A stretch of 16,666 nucleotides of DNA from DATCJY01 sp036562565 (lineage in GTDB: Bacteria > Bacteroidota > Bacteroidia > Flavobacteriales_D > Sanyastnellaceae): assembly GCA_036562565.1 (NCBI GenBank), contig DATCJY010000019.1, positions 1 through 16,666 on the forward strand, in the 5' to 3' direction. Positions 15,106 to 16,666 of this stretch are shown here, piece by piece. Numbering within the stretch: the first letter of the stretch is position 1; each line of letters opens with the position of its first letter. A model generated the notes under the pieces. The model was not told the origin of the DNA and did no database searches. It saw only the letters and a program-made list of their open reading frames with translations. Made by a program: the position numbers and the translations under genes.

Positions 15106-15145
15106 ATAAACGAAGCGCCCTGCAAATGCAGGGCGCTTCGTTTAT
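15106..15145. terminator. Bidirectional terminator: 19-bp perfect hairpin
   Basis: A perfect inverted repeat: left arm 15106-15124, two-base centre AA, right arm 15127-15145, with core GAAGCGCCCTGCA. The innermost pairs will open to form the loop. It lies 14 bases after the ACMSD stop and 6 bases before the convergent methyltransferase stop (15152), so it should terminate both. The trailing T-runs are short (TTT on the plus strand, TTT and later TTTTT on the minus strand). Confidence 0.85.
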
Positions 15146-15151
15146 GTTGTA

Positions 15152-16588
15152 TTATGCTTTTTCAAACAACGCCACCGACTCAATGTGTGCGGTGTGCGGG
15201 AATTGATCTACGAGAGTAAACTTCTTCATCACATAACCTTCCTGCATCAATGCTTCGGTGTCGCGGGCTTGTGTTGCAGGATTGCATGACACATATACAA
15301 TGCGCTGACTGTTCAGCGCCATTACTTTTCTCAAGGTCTTGGGAGCAATACCACCGCGTGGCGGATCCAGCACTATGTAGGCAATCTTGCCTTTGTACTC
15401 CGGATACTCGTGCAAGAACTTACCCACATCGGCAGCATGGAAATCCAGATTGGTGACACCGTTGCGCTTGGCATTTTCACGCGCGTCTTTGATGGCGTCT
15501 TCCACAATATCCACACCCACTACTTTGCGCTTGCTGCGCTTGGCGAGCAATTGTGTAATCGTACCGGTACCGCAAAACAAGTCCAACACAAAACGTCCGT
15601 CCGCTTTGTCATCGGTACCAACATACTCCAGCACTTTATCATAAAGCTTCTCCGCACTCTTCGGATTGGTTTGGAAGAAACTGGTCATGCTGATTTCAAA
15701 CTTGAGTCCATTGATGACTTCTACAATCTTTGGCTCACCGTAGAGCTGGATGGTTTTACCTGAAAGCGGATCTATTCTATCACCCGTGTTGGGGTTGATG
15801 GTGTGAATGACACCGGCCAATCGATTGCCAAACAAGGATTTCATTTTTTCCGCAAATGCATTGCTGTCAAACTCATCAACTCCCTTATCAGATGTCACCA
15901 GATTGATGAGCAACTGATTGGTGTGATAGCTCTTGCGCACAACGAAGAAGCGGAAGAAGCCGTGCTGCTTAGGTGGGTGCCAGGCAGGCAATCCCGTTGC
16001 CCGACAAAACTCTCTTACCTCCGGCAACTTGGTTTCCAACTCGGCATCGAACATGCCTGAGTCCTTGTCCAGGTTCTCCACGCACCACCACGTGCCGCGG
16101 TGTTTGAATCCCAAACCGAAATCATCGTATTCTTTTTTCTCTTCCAAATCATAGCGTATCACGGAAAAGGAATACTCCATCTTGTTGCGGTAATGATAGA
16201 CCGCAGGCGATGAGATGAATTCATCGAACAAGGATTCGATGTTGTCCACTTTGCCAATGCGCTTAAAAAGTTCAAGGGTGGTGCGTTTCTTATACTCCAC
16301 TTGCTTCTCAATGGGCAACGTAATATAAGGCGCCCCGGGAATGGGTTGGTAAGGCGACTCCACCTCATCGGCCGAACGCTGAAGAACCTCCAGAAGCTTG
16401 CACTCGGCATAGCGCTTTTGTGCGCGCTCCACGCGCGCGCGCACCGTTTGGCCCGGAATGGTGTTTTGCACAAACACCGCAAAGTCACCCTTTTCCGTTT
16501 TGATTTTTCCGATGCCGACACCGCCAAAAGCCATATCGACAATCTCAATCTCAATATCCTGATTCTTCTTTAAAATTCTCTCCTGCAT
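15152..16588 (-). CDS. rlmD: RlmD/RumA-type RNA (uracil-5-)-methyltransferase
   Basis: 478 residues from ATG 16588; an in-frame TTG (16627) would add 13 residues before the TRAM domain. An N-terminal TRAM domain (about 7-75; DIEIEIVDMAFGGVGIGK) is followed by a central domain and a C-terminal SAM-dependent methyltransferase fold: FFQTNP, VLDLFCGTGTIT, VVGVDIVEDAI, VLDPPRGG, the catalytic Cys435 in VYVSCNPATQARD and the base Glu470 in HIESVALFEK. The family makes 5-methyluridine in 23S rRNA (or tRNA) using SAM. The cluster-binding segment CxxxxxCGGC of E. coli RlmD is replaced here by a cysteine-free PIPGAPYITLPIEKQ, so an iron-sulfur cluster is unlikely. Whether the target is U1939 or another uridine cannot be told. 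It converges on the ACMSD gene. Confidence 0.9.
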   Translation of the reverse strand: MQERILKKNQDIEIEIVDMAFGGVGIGKIKTEKGDFAVFVQNTIPGQTVRARVERAQKRYAECKLLEVLQRSADEVESPYQPIPGAPYITLPIEKQVEYKKRTTLELFKRIGKVDNIESLFDEFISSPAVYHYRNKMEYSFSVIRYDLEEKKEYDDFGLGFKHRGTWWCVENLDKDSGMFDAELETKLPEVREFCRATGLPAWHPPKQHGFFRFFVVRKSYHTNQLLINLVTSDKGVDEFDSNAFAEKMKSLFGNRLAGVIHTINPNTGDRIDPLSGKTIQLYGEPKIVEVINGLKFEISMTSFFQTNPKSAEKLYDKVLEYVGTDDKADGRFVLDLFCGTGTITQLLAKRSKRKVVGVDIVEDAIKDARENAKRNGVTNLDFHAADVGKFLHEYPEYKGKIAYIVLDPPRGGIAPKTLRKVMALNSQRIVYVSCNPATQARDTEALMQEGYVMKKFTLVDQFPHTAHIESVALFEKA

Positions 16589-16595
16589 TTGCGGT

Positions 16596-16628
16596 GCAAG
16601 GTATTGGAGAAAGTGGAGTGCACGCAAA
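16596..16628 (-). promoter_or_regulatory. possible promoter of the methyltransferase gene
   Basis: On the minus strand: TTTG (16628-16625), 21 bases, then TACCTTGC (16603-16596), one base short of TAnnTTTG. The element ends seven bases before the ATG at 16588, so the expected mRNA again has little or no leader. Confidence 0.38.
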
Positions 16629-16646
16629 AAAAGCCGAATGACAAAC

Positions 16647-16654
16647 TACCTTTG
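16647..16654 (+). promoter_or_regulatory. possible -7 element of a divergent gene leaving the window
   Basis: TACCTTTG is an exact TAnnTTTG match, followed by CCGC and GTGAAATC at the window edge. GTG 16659 could be the start codon of a plus-strand gene outside the window. I see no TTG at a suitable -33 distance, so confidence stays low. Confidence 0.35.
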
Positions 16655-16666
16655 CCGCGTGAAATC

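Overview
The window is an ordinary, densely packed chromosomal segment from a member of the Bacteroidota. The evidence is the gene content: a large secreted PIG-L deacetylase beside a sodium:solute symporter, an orphan family 5 solute-binding lipoprotein, a DUF2279 protein, a MORN-type secreted protein and multi-domain hybrid histidine kinases. Start codons also lack convincing Shine-Dalgarno sequences, and several are preceded by elements like the Bacteroidota -7 box (TAnnTTTG). I see no rRNA, tRNA, CRISPR array, insertion sequence, phage gene or integration scar. No gene-free stretch exceeds 300 bases; the longest is 10231-10398.

Layout, left to right. The 3' end of an ABC exporter gene (1-480) is followed by a possible terminator. 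Next comes a plus-strand operon (608-4935): PIG-L deacetylase, a 31-residue membrane microprotein, and a sodium:solute symporter. The last two genes share an ATGA stop/start overlap. The symporter gene runs 22 bp into the end of a convergent hybrid histidine kinase gene (7112-4914). A second, differently built hybrid kinase gene lies upstream on the same strand (9249-7165). Divergent from it is a DUF2279 gene (9301-10230), then a lysine/alanine-rich histone H1-like gene (10399-10668). A perfect two-way hairpin separates that gene from a minus-strand EEP-fold hydrolase gene (11836-10778). Divergent from the hydrolase is a secreted MORN-repeat protein gene (11938-12375). A very good Bacteroidota promoter (12376-12405) then drives a solute-binding lipoprotein gene whose stop overlaps the start of a well-conserved ACMSD gene (kynurenine pathway). 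A 19-bp perfect hairpin ends that unit and the convergent RlmD-like RNA methyltransferase gene (16588-15152).

Three units suggest joint function. The deacetylase, microprotein and symporter look like an extracytoplasmic 'trim and import' module. The binding lipoprotein and ACMSD look like one transcription unit. The two kinases look like a signalling pair with no DNA-binding output encoded nearby. The strongest leads are the translationally coupled 31-residue protein with a glutamate in its membrane helix, the recurring placement of -7-like elements 4-8 nt before start codons (short-leader or leaderless mRNAs), the lipoprotein-ACMSD coupling, and an RlmD homologue lacking the iron-sulfur cysteines. 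I found no convincing undescribed multi-gene defence or mobile system.
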